64,000 bases of DNA from Parietaria judaica (GCA_954871525.1 OX940870.1:32788555-32852554); one strand, 5' to 3'; shown: positions 46,716-60,150, numbered from the stretch's first letter. Notes: generated by a model not told the origin, from the letters alone. Translations and numbers: made by a program.

Positions 46716-47550
46716 CTATCTATATTTATATATATACACACAATATCCATATTATATATATGCATTTTGCAAATTAGTGTACGGCTTGATTTGTTTTGTT
46801 AATTTTTTTCCCCTATAAGCTCATAAACATGTTGTCATTTGCAACGAACAAAAGGCGTTTGTTGCTTGTGAAGTTGAGAGTTCAGCCATTAGTGTGAGTA
46901 GTGAATTAGCTAGTGAGAGAAGAAGAAGAAAAAAAAAGAAGGTTCAATTAGGGTTTCAGAGTGATGATGAGGAAGAGTCAACATCATGACAAGGGTTTGT
47001 TGTAGGCTTGTTTTCCACTGATTGATGATGATTATGATCATGATCATGATCATGGTAGCTTTTGAGTGTAAGAGTGTACCATTAGATCATCACAAATTAA
47101 TGACATGTTTTGCTTTGTTATTAATGTATAAATATATATATATGAATAGTACTCAAGCTTATCAGAAATTGTACTCTCTTCTCTATTTCTCTCATGCATG
47201 TAATTAGGTTAAGAAGAGAACTCACCGTTGTTGATATTTTATAGTTTTAGCATAAGAAAAGAAAACATTTGTCGCATTCCAAATGGTGACATTTCCTATA
47301 TATAAACATATATATGTCTTTTCTACTGTTATATATGTATGTATATGACATATCATGTCGAAAAGAGCCAGTTTTGAATTTTTACTAGTAAAACTATGCG
47401 ATCTATTGTAAATGTAATTATATATAGGAACTGCGGTATTACCATATACTAGGATGGAGGAGCCCACACAAGATCATGATGATCGATTACAGCCTTTCAG
47501 GCGAAATCAATCTGATCAGCGAGGCCCACGTAGGAACAGCCATTTGCCCA

Positions 47551-47594
<44 letters not shown>

Positions 47595-50500
47595 TACAGC
47601 GTGTCATCATCTACAGTTACTTGTCACACACATACACATTCACAGACATGTATATGTACATTTATAGTACTCAATTCACATCTTTACCATAGTCCATATA
47701 TATGTCTGGCTATGTAGAGCATCACATGCACATATATATAGGAACTGGAGTAACAGCATCGAGCCATATGTGTATTATATATATATATATGTATGTGTCT
47801 GCTTGAATGCTAGGTATATGCTAGAATCTTAGAGAAACAGTGATCATCTGTAGTCACCTTATGGAATATTAGTGGATCAAAATTCATCCATTAATAAGTT
47901 AGTTAAGTTATCAATTCTAGTCAAACAGGAGAAATAGTAGCACGGATCAATGAAGTTTACGTACAATGGTTGACTCTTCAGAAAATCGTTCGTTACAATA
48001 TGTATTGGGCCGTTTGAATCGATCTATTTTTACAGTGAGACGCATATATATATATGTGCACGCGCGCGCGTGTTATGAAGCTAGCTCGGAGGAGGAGAAT
48101 CTATCAGGTTTACGTAGAGTAAATGACTGATTGTTTATGATGAGATGCATTTGTATTACTCTTTTAACGGTAATTGTGTTGTTATTTTTAGTTCATAATC
48201 ATATTGAGAAATAACCTTAGCTTAGACTGATTTTTTGTTGTTGAAATTTTCTAGATATGATTATTTGTTTTTGTTCTTTTGCATGCATGTATGTATATAT
48301 ATATATATACACTTATGTATTTGTCATATTTAATGTATAACAATTTCGAAACTAGAATATATTCTAAGTAGTCTCCCTTTACAGGCAATATGCATAGATT
48401 TTATATGTAAATATCATCATCACATCATCGAGGGCATTATTTTAATTTAATGTACGTGCATAGTCCATAATTACGTGCATCAATGATTATGGCATTTTAT
48501 ATAAATTATAAATCAGTTTAATGAATCTTTATGATATAGTATTGTATCTCTGAAAGCTTTAATTGTTGCATGAATTATTAAGTAGTTCCAACGACCCATT
48601 TGAAAGCCGTGTTAATAACATTGTTCTCTGGTTTCTTCTATACGTAGCTATGATGTTTTAAATCTATAATTGATTCGGCTTAGCCTTGGCATAATTAAAT
48701 GTGTTTCTCTTAAGTTAGTTGATGGAATATATTCGTGGACATACCAATGTCCAATGGTTATTATACTTATATCAATTTATAATGATATTGGAACTGCGTC
48801 TTTGTAGTACAGCAGTGTTTCTAATTATATATATAGTATAGTTGTGTATATATATTCATACAGGTATACATTTAGTTCCTCATTTATTATAGGCAGTTAT
48901 ATAGCAAGTAATTTAGTGGTTTTACTTTTATCACTATGGGATAAATTGTGACCTCAATTTAGTCATATAATTTTTTATGGCACTGTCATGTATGTTGAAT
49001 GGGAAGCCTAAATTGCACGGAAATGTTATCAAGACCTGATCCAAAGGAGTAGATAATTTTAATGAAGGAGTTAAGAAGGGTATTTTAGACGAATTTGTTG
49101 TTGGACTAGGTCTTTTTTGCTTATTTAGCATTGAAACGTTACTGTGCAAACTGCATCACAAAAAAAAAAAAAAAAAGATAGCGAGATTGAGAGAGTAGCA
49201 AATAATTTTGATTGAGATTATAGTGAATCGAGATTATTTGCAAGCGGCAAGTTGAGCTACCTCCTTGAGAAATCTATGTTATTTGACAGTTTTGTTGTGG
49301 TCATATGCTTGGCACTATTGTGGGCTATACTTTACATATGTGATCTCTCTATCCGTATATCGGAATTGGTCTTTTTCGGTTGAGATATTTTAAGAATTCG
49401 TTGAGTGATAGATAATACGTACATATCTAGATATCTATACATTATACATTATTTATTTTGCTTATTTAACTTTCTGGCATGAATAGAAGTAAAATGATGA
49501 CGGAAATGAACATGATAAATAAAATGTTCGCTCTAACTACAGCAATCATTCACCCGTATTTAATTAGACATAAAACAAACAAACAAAATATATCAATTAC
49601 TATTTAAAAAAAATCTCAATTATCCTTGTGAAGTAAGAGTGGTTGGTCGAAATATATGCTTGTAATGAAAGGAAGAAATTGGCGTTACCAATAATTCAAA
49701 AGAAGGCTCGTTAAGCTATAAAAGGTTTCTTACTTGCGCATATAATTTTAAAGTCCCTTATATTTATTGAGAAAGTTATGAAGTTTTGGATAACCTGCTA
49801 GATCCGGTGTCTGAGAATTCGAGTTATTATTAATAACCTTAACATCTGGGTTCACTTCATCTTTCGTTCATGATCTTATTAATTTGTACGAGAGAGAATT
49901 TAAAATTTTACTAGTTTTCTTTATATTTAAATATATGATTGAGAGGAAATTTTAACTTAGCTAATTCTAGTCTTTTTTGGTTTGATATAAACCCAGATTA
50001 CTTTTCGTTTATATTTTTTTGAGTTTAGTTTCTTAATTTATGATTTTCGGATACCAACTATGTTAAATTTATAAATCACTCTACGACCCTGGCGGATCCA
50101 CTTAAAAGTAGGGCACGGTTCAAACCACACCCTCTAAATATATATATATTTTTATTTGATAATACCCCAATTTCTTTTTTCTGTTTTTTTAGTATAAATT
50201 CATATAAAAGTTTAGTTTAACCACTCTTAGTTTTCAGGGAAATTTTCAGCTAAAAAATAAATTACATAATTCCTGACTCCATCGTTGCTTTATGGGAAGT
50301 CCATCTATTATTTTCAAGAGTTTATGAAAAACTTGAAAAACCACTAACTTTTTCTTACTATCCTGTAAGATGATTATATCACACCGAGGACAAAAGATAA
50401 AGTAAATAGTCGCATAAAGATAAAATGCAAAGTAACAAGATAAATATGGACAAAAATACAAAATTAGGGACTAAGTTGCAGTCATTAACATTGGGTCCCC

Positions 50501-50937
50501 TACTGTTTATGCATGATCATCACTTTGGTCGTACTTTCAAGTTAGATATGAAGTTAACATTGTTATTTAGTCAAACCATATCACCCGGTACTGCAGCCAC
50601 CGCGACTTACCCGGAGACAGGTGCCGACAAAGACAGGGTGTGACCTGTTAAAGAGATCGTCTACAATTACGAGATTCATTACGGGCTCGTATCTGTGCTA
50701 TTACCAAGCCATTGGCTCCGGCCAATCACGATTTGCGGAAAGATACTAAACTTAAAGCTGTCGCACAAAATATTCAGAACTTCATTTAACTCAAACAAAA
50801 ATAGGCAAAAAAAGGTTCAAAAATGATAAGCACTGCCTTCTTTTTTACTTTTAGTAATTAAGTTACAACACTTTAATATTCTCAACCTATCTCAAAACCG
50901 AATCTTCAATATGCTAAAAGATAAATAAAAGCGATCC
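46716..50937. other. Intergenic DNA between TCP and ROS3, no gene seen
   Basis: It holds an ATGATC run at 47025-47055, TA repeats at 47549-47592 and others, and a CG/TA run (GTGCACGCGCGCGCGTG) at 48056-48072. Open frames of 60-90 residues have no recognisable content. Confidence 0.4.
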
Positions 50938-53853
50938 CTATTTCCCGGTAGCGTTGGCTTTTCTTTTTCGCGACCCGCTGATAGCAGACTTCGTTTTTGA
51001 CCACTCTTTCAATGAAGTTGCGGTCCTCATAAAATTGCAGGTATCACTTATCTCAACTTTCAGTGGTGAAATTCGCACTGACGCAGAGGAATGGTTGCAA
51101 TTAATAGATTGTTCGCCGTCTTTCAGATCGGTCTTTGTTGATAAATCATCCTCGGTCGCCACCTCTGAAACAGACGGATCACATTGCTTAGCAGGATTGC
51201 TACTCTCTTTAAGCTGTTTCTTACCTATGTTTCCGAAACTCGTTATAATAGGCCGACCGGAAGTGGTTCCCGGAACAGGCTCGGAAATGCTAAATGAGCT
51301 GTTCTGACCAACTAATTGCGTCCATGAGCATTTCTGCATCCACGAAGCACCCTGCGTATTCTCAGTAGGAACTGTCTCTAGCTCCATTTCTGTTTTCTCT
51401 TCTTCCAATTCTCTTTCTGATTCACACTCTTTAATTTCCCCGTCAGATTCTTTCTCGTCAGATTCACACTCTTCAACTTCCTCGTCAGAGTCTGTTTTCT
51501 CCTCTTCTTCCAATTCTCTATCAGATTCACACTCTTCAACTTCCCCGTCAGAGTCTGTTTTCTCCTCTTCTTCCAATTCTCTATCAGATTCACACTCTTC
51601 AATTTCCCCATCAGATTCTTTCTCGTCAGATTCACAATCGTCAACTTCCCCATCAGATTTGTTCTCATCAGATTCACACTCTTTAATTATTCCATCAGAT
51701 TCACTCTCATCGGATTCACACTTGTCAACTTCCCCATCAGAGTCTGTTTTCTCTTCTTCCAATTCGCTATCTGTTACCAAGTCTTCAATTTCCTCGTCGG
51801 AATCAAGAGCATCAGATTCACTCTTGTCAGAATCTGGTGCATCATCAGAAGCAATCCTGAATGTGCTCCTACTACTATCAGCGAGAAGTTCCTTCCATGA
51901 AGGTTTCTGAGGCCGTGACACTTCGGCCTCAGAATCGGGTGCCTCGTCAGAAGCAATCCTGAATGCGCTGCTACTCGTATCAGCGAGAAGTTCCTTCCAT
52001 GAAGGTTTCTGTGGCCGTGACACGTCAGCTGTCAACTGTGATTTGCTCGACTTGTCTGACTTGTCCTGCGAATTTCGTTTGCTATTCAATCCTGAAGACT
52101 TCAACCCGTCCCCAATGCCATGGTTAGGAGGAAATTGCTTCATTTTCTTGCTTGGAGTCTCATTGCTGGTCTCTTGAGGCCAAGCCCTTTTCGCTCGCTT
52201 AAGAACAGAGTAAAAAGAGTCATGTTAGCACAAAATAAAGAATGTGAGACCCGTAATATACGTCATTAATTATATTTTCTTTCATCAATGGTATAGATCT
52301 AGGGTTAATAAAGGGTATAACGTCTATATGAAGGCGTCCACAGTTAACAGCTAAGGTTAGCCATCTTGTAGTGGATTCCTATTGAAAATCATTTCGCGAG
52401 TTTCACCAGTCGAACTCTCGAACTAGAGATTGGGTTACGTTTCTCAATAAGGCATTCTAGTTTCTGTTTGCTTATTAGCTTCGGTCTTAATAGATACCGA
52501 GGTGACGTTTATCAATAAAGCATTCTTGTTTCAATTTGATTAGTAGCTCGGGTTCTATCAAAGAACAAGTTCTATGAGTTCCAAAGAATACCTGATCGTG
52601 GGTGGTAAATGAATCCACTTTGTGGTTTTCTTTAGACACAACATTGATAACAAGGTCATCGTTGTCAGCTTCAGTGACCTCCTGATTTTTCTTTTCAAAA
52701 AGAGTGTTCATAACTTTGTTCATTATATCAAATTCTTCCCCGGTCACTCCATCGCTCTTAGCCTCCACCTGACAGATTTGTTTTCCTCTCTCGGTGGGAC
52801 CAGAGTGCTCTTCGCAGTCACAGAAATACTTTGGGCGAATCGACAAGTCGATGCGCTGAAAACTGTATTTGTGTTTGCCGGTCCCACTTAAAGGCAATAA
52901 TTTTACCTGATACAATACAGCACACAATAAGCATGAGCTAGTTCAATCCCTTCACCTAGCTACAAAATCATAGGGTAAACGAGAGTCGCTAACCTTCCTT
53001 AAAGCAGGGAAAAACACCCTAATGGCCTTCTTGTCGGGCTCTGTAAGGCTATTCTGAGGCACTTCGGAGGAGGGACGTGGTGCATCAGCATCGGCCTCTT
53101 CAGCCTTTTGCCGAGCAAATCGCTTCTCATAGTGCTCTTTAGCCTTCTCAAGCTTCAGCTTCCCGCCCTTCCACACGCACCCATTGTACTGCAACACAAA
53201 TTTCCCTCTGTTAACTCAAGAATCCATAGAACCAATCGCCAAAATTTAGGTTTGGGCGACGTGAACCACGAAACGATGCCGAGGTTGAGAGTAGCGATAG
53301 TTCAACAAACAATTATAGATTAATTACTACAAGAAGTCAAATAGTGGGGTATTATTTGTTGCTATATATATACACACACACACATTTATATAATTTGCTG
53401 GATATCAATCCTGGGTCTAATATATTGTCTAAAACTGAACCAATAAAACTAAATTTTAGCAGACACGGTTCGTGAATGCGCATGTATTGCTTTGAATCGA
53501 AATTCTTAACTCTTTATTCTTGCCATAACGATAAAATTTCATAAAGCAATCATACGAACTGAAATCCGAACGTGATTCTGGATAAAGACTATATATATAT
53601 ATTATATGGAATTGAAAAACAAAGTAACCTTGGCGAAGAGGTTGGAGAGGGAGTTGTGAGCGGAGGGAGAGAAGTCGACGTAGGCGAAGGAGCGGCCTTT
53701 GGTGCGGACGAAGTCGATCGAGTCCACAGCTCCGCCGCAGAGCTCGAACACGCGACGGAGCTCGTCGGCGTTCACGGCTTCGCCCAAGCCGCCGACGAAT
53801 ATCCTCGCCGGAGAAGGAGGGCTTTGGTCTTCGTTTCGGAGTTTCGCTGCCAT
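50938..53853 (-). CDS. ROS3: RRM protein, REPRESSOR OF SILENCING 3-like
   Basis: Four exons on the - strand, 53853-53629, 53188-52994, 52906-52592 and 52197-50938, all phase 0, give 664 residues. The RRM lies at about residues 17-90: RIFVGG (RNP2) and GRSFAYVDF (RNP1), running over the first splice into YNGCVWKGGKLKLEKAKEHY. Next come IRVFFPALRKVKLLPLSGTG, KHKYSFQRID and FCDCEEHSGP, which I recognise from plant ROS3-type proteins, then a long acidic repeat region and a C-terminal SWTQLVGQNSSFSIS motif. In Arabidopsis ROS3 binds small RNAs and works with the ROS1 demethylase in active DNA demethylation (family knowledge). A 34-codon unit (VSRPQKPSWKELLAD..) is tandemly doubled, and the Ser-Asp-Glu stretch is a repeat array. 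A NOL8-like RRM protein is the alternative label. Confidence 0.85.
51370..52025 (-). repeat. Coding tandem repeats in ROS3-like exon 4
   Basis: Two sets. A 102-bp (34-codon) unit occupies about 51820-51921 and 51922-52023, each encoding SRPQKPSWKELLAD...FRIASD. From 51380 to 51800 there is an acidic array with two near-identical 66-bp (22-codon) units starting at about 51491 and 51557 (SDGEVEECESDRELEEEEKT), and shorter KSDGE..ECESDE units. All lengths are multiples of three, so the frame is kept. Confidence 0.8.
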
Positions 53854-55256
53854 GGCTGAGACTGATCGATGCTTGCTTTCTCGGAAGGTTAAACCCTAAT
53901 TGTTGATGTTCCTTGATTTGGGAGAGACGACGCCACAAGTGGCAGAAAAAAAACGACAACTAAATTAAATAATAAAAAACGACATCAAATCTGAAAAACG
54001 ATAAAAAAAGAAAAAAAGAAAAAGAAATGAAGAGTATACTTAAATAAAGATTCACATCTCATATTTAATTTTTCTTTTAAAAAGTAATATATTTTTATGC
54101 GTTAAAAATGAAGAGTATAATGTTAACTTGCACGCACATATGATATTACAATATTAATTAATCAATGTATTTCCATTAAAAAAAATTCACCCAATGTATT
54201 TCTTTTAATGAGTTAATATGATAAAGTTAATAATATTGAAGAAGAAGAAAAAAAAAACTAATAAAATAGATAAAATATTTAAATACGGTATATGTTGCAA
54301 AAAACTCAACATTTTCTATAGATAAGAAAAAGCATCACATTCTTCTTTATAGAGCAGCGGCCAGCCAGTATTGTTGCAAAATAAAATCTGAAAAGTCTAA
54401 ATGCACCAACGAAGAAAGTTTCAACCAATTACTTCACAACAATCATTGAATCTCGTTTAGGTGAAAACTTGGTTAAAAAATAAAGTCTTTTTATCATAAA
54501 ATTGGGTGAAGATTTTGTTAAAAAAAATATGGAGTCGTTTTATCATAAATTTGGGAAATCGGTCGAGGCTTTCAAAAACGGATCCGCTATAAATTTAGTT
54601 CTTACAATTTTATTTTAACTTGAATGTGTATTATTTTTAAATTTTAGAGTGAAATCTTTAGTTGTTTAATATTATAAAACATCTCTATGATAAAATTGGA
54701 CTTTTTCACTAAGCTTGTATAACATGATTTTCAGTCTCGATTTTGCTCTTAAAAAACACCTAGGCATAAAACTAAAGATATTTTTTTGGACTTAAAAACG
54801 ACTGCAAATTTAAATTTGATTCTAGACTTTGTATCTGATTCTGTAATTAAAAAAAATAAAATATTCGTGTATGATATTTTCTTTCCCTTTTGATCTAATA
54901 TAGCTTACGAAAAACATGAGTTGCGCAATCCCGATACTCGGTCTAGAAAAGAAAAGAAAAAACGATACTCGGTCCGGATTTTACCACTAGAATCCTCCCA
55001 AACTATGACCAATAACCGCGTGACATCTTGGCAACCAAACTGTAGAATCATATTGGCAAGCACACGAGATCAAACTTCCTAAAATCGGTGCCTCTTTTCT
55101 CGTGCGGGATTAGTCAACTTTTCTCACTTCTTTTCCTTGCATGCTTTTTTCAGTCACTTTATTCAAACACATATAAAAAATAAAAATAAAAAGACCCTTT
55201 AAAGAGCTTTCACTAGCCTAGAAAAAGGGCCAAAAAGAAAGAATCAATAGCTAAAG
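53854..55256. other. Promoter space between ROS3 (-) and HVA22a (+)
   Basis: The two genes diverge from here. AAACCCTAAT at 53891 is a telo-box-like motif in the ROS3 leader. The remaining 1.3 kb is AT-rich without open frames or element ends. Confidence 0.4.
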
Positions 55257-57404
55257 ATGGGTTCTGGTAATGACAACTTTCTCCAAGTTGTGCTCAAGAA
55301 CTTCGACGTTCTTGCCTTGTATGTTCATACTTTCATTCACATTTTGAGTATACGTTGATGAAGATGAAGACATTGAAAGTGACATTATTTTCTTTGTTTC
55401 TCAATTTTCAGACCTCTCGTCACTCTTGTTTATCCTCTGTAAGTATTATATATACTATCTATATTGTATGTGTAGTGTCTATATTGTTGATGATTTGTTT
55501 TGAAATTAGGTATGCTTCGATAAAGGCAATAGAGAGCAAGTCTCGCAGTGATGACCAACAATGGCTCACTTATTGGGTTCTCTACTCTTTGATCACACTC
55601 TTCGAGCTCACTTTTGCCAAACTCGTGGAATGGTAAATTATAATTTTGATTTTGATTTTACCCCGGATCTGGATATATGTGTTCCGTAATTTTTCTCTCT
55701 GAGCCTTTGGATCGAAGATTTGACGATGTAGATCAAAGAATTAAAAACATTATATGTATTTTAAAGAAATCCTATTAGTTTTGTGTTTTTCCGAAAAATA
55801 TAAGAGTTTTATTTTAATAAAAGTTATTAGTTTATGCGTTATATTATTTTAAAAATAAAAATGACAGTACTAAAATAGAGAAAAAAAAAACTATTAAATT
55901 AACTTAGTGATAATCATAATCACTAATACCTTCAATCAATACTAGATTTTTAAAAAAAAATGCGAAACTAATTTTTTTTATTGTGGGTTTCAGATTATTA
56001 ATATATGGATCATCGGATCGAGATTTAACTTGTCCAAATTAACTAGTCATTTATTAACATAAAAAAAAAAAAATCAGACGCAATTTGAAATTCTGATTCT
56101 AATTTTTCTAAATAGAATAGAGTGAATTTGGTATCACATCTCACTAAATGAATTGTGATGGTATGATCTAATTATTTTTCTTGGCCTAATTGTCAATTAG
56201 TATTTTATAATTAATTGGATTAATCTCAGGTTTCCCATATGGCCTTATGCTAAGCTGATGGCAACATGCTGGCTGGTGCTGCCTCACTTCAACGGAGCTG
56301 CCTACGTTTACAGGCACTTCCTCCGGCCATTCTACATGAACCCGCAAATCCAGTTAAACACCTCGCACCTCTGGCACTTCCCGCGGAAAAATAAGACTTT
56401 CGAAGTGCGTGACGACATTTTAACAGCGGCGGAGAAGTATATCAAAGAACACGGAACCGACGAATTCGAACACTTAATCACAAAGGTGTGCTTAAATTGT
56501 GATTTTCAATTTGTCTATATTCTTGATGTCGATTATGCTAGCTCGGATCTTTGTTATTTTGAGATACCGAGTTCAAACTACACGACTTACTCTATTAAAT
56601 CTGCAAGTTTATATAATTGTTAAAAATTAATAAGCATTCCTATCACTTATGTTTTATCAGGATATTTGTAGCAAAAATACTTTACAAAAAGTATGACTTA
56701 GATTCCCTATTTATTTGTTTTTTGTGTAAAAAAATGCCAATAATGTAATATGCTTGACATAAGCAATTAAGATTTTTCGTAACTCCTTACCATACAGTTT
56801 CACGTGGTAATATATGATTCGACAATGCTTTGGCTCTTTTTGACCACGTTTTTGCCTGTTTTGATCACGTGACAACAATATTATCACGTTGTTAAAAATA
56901 TATTTAAGATTGATAACATCTAGGCTTAAATCGTGCATTCTGTCTTATTAGGACACTAGTGATTATTTCCAACAAATGCATTAGCTTTTGCATTGTAGAA
57001 ACTTTAGTGTTCGTTGTAAACTCTTTGAAGTTCCTATAGCTCATATGTGTCTACTGTCTAACATGACAAAAACAAAATCAAACCCTACATTGCTACGTTC
57101 AACTTAACAACGGTGAGTTGATGGAAAACTTAATTATTTATGTCAAATATTTTTACATTATTAGGAGTTTTTGGTACATGAAAATATAAATATAAGTCAT
57201 AATTTTTTTTTCCACATATAGATCTTTTTACCACCTTTTTTTTAAAATCCGTTTTCATATGTTGTGCATCACTGCATTGTGTATTTTTAATATTGTTTAT
57301 TAATTATTAGCAGTAATTTCATGTATTTGCCACAGGCTGAAAGAGAAGCAAGAGCAAGGAAGAGCAGCAATTACATGATATTTGATGATGATTACATGTA
57401 TTAG
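55257..57404 (+). CDS. HVA22A: HVA22-like protein a (TB2/DP1/HVA22 family)
   Basis: Five exons, 55257-55318, 55412-55438 (27 bases), 55510-55632, 56230-56485 and 57336-57404, give 178 residues. The TB2/DP1/HVA22 domain covers about residues 17-110. It has hydrophobic hairpin segments around 18-36 (VLALPLVTLVYPLYASIKAI), 49-68 (LTYWVLYSLITLFELTFAKL) and 78-100, the YPLYAS and YWVLYSL signatures, and WLVLP.F.GA.Y.Y after them. The tail (DDILTAAEKYIKEHG) is predicted helical and acidic. REEP/HVA22 proteins shape ER tubules. Barley HVA22 is induced by ABA and stress (family knowledge). The start MGSGNDNFLQ matches HVA22a. The 27-base second exon is very short but both its splice sites are good. 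Confidence 0.92.
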
Positions 57405-57660
57405 CTATTAAACTCAGTCTTACTTTGTTTTAGTACATTAATGGTTCTATTCTATTATGCACCTCTTTTTAGACACCTATTTTTTGTGCTAGTCATACAT
57501 GGATAATTATTAATTTCGTAATTAATCTAGTAATTGTTTCCTTTTGAAATAATATTTCATAGGGTACAATATGTAAGGACATAACTGTTGGGATAATTTC
57601 TAATGATTGATTATTTGAACTTGTATAATTTACGGGGACGAACTTAAAGCAACCAAAATT
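57405..57660. other. HVA22a 3' flank
   Basis: AT-rich 3' UTR-like sequence with no coding signal. Confidence 0.35.
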
Positions 57661-57680
57661 ATTAGAACTAAGTCAACAAA

Positions 57681-57830
57681 GTTCTCCTCGCTTTACCGGG
57701 AGGAGCCCCTCGCGGATGGCAGCATGCACCGAGCAGACCCGGGGTTGAATCCGCCTTACCACGACGAGAGCTTGAATCCGTTGAGTGCCTAAAATTTTTC
57801 ATGTGCTTATAATATACCATACTCCCTAAA
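57681..57830 (+). mobile_element. Probable tRNA-derived SINE
   Basis: A GC-richer island holds an A-box-like TGGCAGCATGCACC (57717 on) and a B-box-like GGGTTGAATCC (57742 on), about 25 bases apart, as in an RNA polymerase III promoter. TTGAATCCGTTGAGTGCCTA and an A/T tail follow. No cloverleaf with a proper anticodon forms, so it is not a tRNA gene. Confidence 0.45.
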
Positions 57831-57843
57831 AAAATATACTCAT

Positions 57844-57852
57844 TAAAGTTTA
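57844..57852. repeat. 9-bp target duplication, left (TAAAGTTTA)
   Basis: Exactly repeated at 58777-58785. Confidence 0.85.
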
Positions 57853-58776
57853 GGGTAAACTCCGGCTAATGTACCTAATGTTTGATAGATTATGGATTAT
57901 GTACCCAATGTTTATTTTCAACAGCTAATGTACCCAAACTTTATTCCGTTAGATTTTTTCATGTTTCCGTTATTTTACCGTCAACGAGTGATTATGTAAA
58001 GTTTTTTTATTTTTGGCATAACTCACTCATTGTTTGTCCAAAATTTATGCACGACCTATGGTTGGAAAGATAATAGATAGACCTACAACTTTTATGTTGT
58101 AAGTTTTGTAAAAATAAAGTTCAAAAAATACAAAATTTCAATTACTATGTAAAACTGGACATTAGTGTAATGCAAAATATTTGTTTCCAGCAAGTTTAAA
58201 TATACTTAATTACTTTTTCCAACGGTAGTTTGTTTATAAATTTTGGACAATAAATGAGTGAGTTATGCCAAAAATATGAAAACTTTTTGCACATCACATT
58301 TTTCATATTTTTGGCATAACTCACTCATTTATTGTCCAAAAATTATAAATAAACTACCGTTGGAAAGATAAAAGATTTATCTACAACTTTTAAGTTTTAT
58401 GTTTCATCATAAAAAGTCATTGAGTATATTAAAATTTGCTCGAAACAAATATTTTACGTTACACTAATGTCCAATTTTACATTGTAATTGAAATTTTGTA
58501 TTTTTTTGAGATTTTGTTTACAAAACTTAAAACACCAAAATTGTGGATCTATCTCTTATATTTCCAACCATAGGTCGTGCATAAATTTTGGACAAAAAAT
58601 GAGTAAGTTATGCCAAAAATAAAAAAACTATACGTAATCACTCACTGACGGTCAAGTGACCGAAATACGAAAATATCTAACAGAATAAAGTTTGGGTACA
58701 TTAGCCGTCGAAAATAAACATTGGGTACATAATCCGAAATTGATCAAACATTAGGTACATTAGCCGCAGTTTACCC
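57853..58776. mobile_element. Mutator-like foldback element (924 bp)
   Basis: The left end is GGGTAAACTCCGGCTAATGTAC and the right end inverted is GGGTAAACTGCGGCTAATGTAC, flanked by 9-bp TAAAGTTTA duplications. The two halves are inverted copies over nearly the whole length. Each half contains a second, smaller palindrome bounded by TTTTTGGCATAACTCACTCA and its complement, which occur four times (near 58012, 58258, 58303 and 58595) in alternating direction. ATGTACCCAATGTTT-like words repeat near each end. There is no coding sequence. Confidence 0.9.
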
Positions 58777-58785
58777 TAAAGTTTA

Positions 58786-60141
58786 TATCTTAATACACCA
58801 TTTTCTATTTAAAGTTTAGATCCATACCTTTGTTCAATTTCAGAGTTCCGGTGATAAACTGATTGTAAGCTTCGCGGTTGCCCGGTCGCAAACTCGGGTC
58901 CATAATGCGGGTAAAATATACAATTTCAGATTTTTTGAATATTTTTTTTTCTTCTAGATAGTCATCAATCATCTTGTAAATTTTACAAAATTGTAATAGA
59001 ACGTTTTGAGATAAGAATTTCTAGAAGTACTTCTGTTTATTGAAACTATTAATGTTAAATTTACACACAAAACACAAGAACAAATGCCACCAAAGTTCCT
59101 CAAATAGAAAATGCTGTTAAAAACTTAAAATGGTTAGAAGATTAAAATCCAAATATAGGACTAACTTTCAGTCCAATCCAGTCCCTTTTTTTTTTTGCTG
59201 TTGAAAAAAATATGGAGAAAAAATAAAATAAAGAGGATAAATGCCCCATTGTTTCATACCACTTGATAAGCTTAATATATATAACTATATATCATTATTT
59301 AAATATAGAATTTTCAGGTTCGATATTCTAGAAATCAAACTGTGTATGCTATAATTATTTTATTATTATTTTAAAGAGAAGAGTATTAAGGTACAATTAT
59401 GAATAACTAGTTCTGGAAATGCAATTATTAAAGGTTAAATTATAATTTCAACGACTTAAATAAATAGTTAAATTATATGAAGAGCTTGATGTAGTGCTGT
59501 GAAACATGTTCGGTTAATATTAAATAAAGAAGAGAGGCGACAAAATTTTGGTTCTCAGTATATAGTTCTTCTACATCTACTCATTAATTAAATAATTGTT
59601 GAAATTGGCTCTCATCCCCTGTGAGCTTTTAAATATTGGCTCGTTTTGCTCGTCAAATTTTATTTTTGCTGCAATATTCCTTATATTTTAAAGGAACATT
59701 TGTGATATAAGTACCCAATTTTATATTAAGAATATATATGTGGCTATTTAAAACAAAATAGTGATAATAATACTCAATAATCATAATACAACGCCGGGAT
59801 TAATTTTGCCCATGTCTTGCAAAGTTTTGTTATACGAGGAAATATAATTTTGTCCATGTCTTGTTAACTCGACATAGACAAAAAAAAATAGATCTTGACA
59901 ATATTTATGTGGCCTTTGTATAATGTTGTTACCACTAAAATAAAAGAACTGGGAATTATATCGCCTCACTTGTTATAAAATTAGATTGGTACTTAACATA
60001 TAATTTAAGTATTTCGTACGATTTATTTTAAAAAATTAGATTTGTATAATGTAAGTATTTCGTACGATTTATTTTAAAAAAAATATTTTCTCCTATTTGC
60101 TCTAAAAATGACAAAACCAATATTGATTGGTACTTAACATA
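58786..60141. other. AT-rich DNA between two foldback elements
   Basis: No gene. AAGTATTTCGTACGATTTATTTTAAAAAA occurs twice (about 60009 and 60051), a 42-bp direct repeat. Confidence 0.4.
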
Positions 60142-60150
60142 TAATTTATT
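60142..60150. repeat. 9-bp target duplication, left (TAATTTATT)
   Basis: Exactly repeated at 61140-61148. Confidence 0.85.

Noticed and set aside
48056..48072. Alternating GC run as a possible regulatory site
   Set aside because: It continues a simple TA/TG repeat, and nothing nearby supports a function.
57710..57760. Possible tRNA gene
   Set aside because: B-box-like sequence is present, but no acceptor stem or anticodon arm forms. It fits a SINE better.
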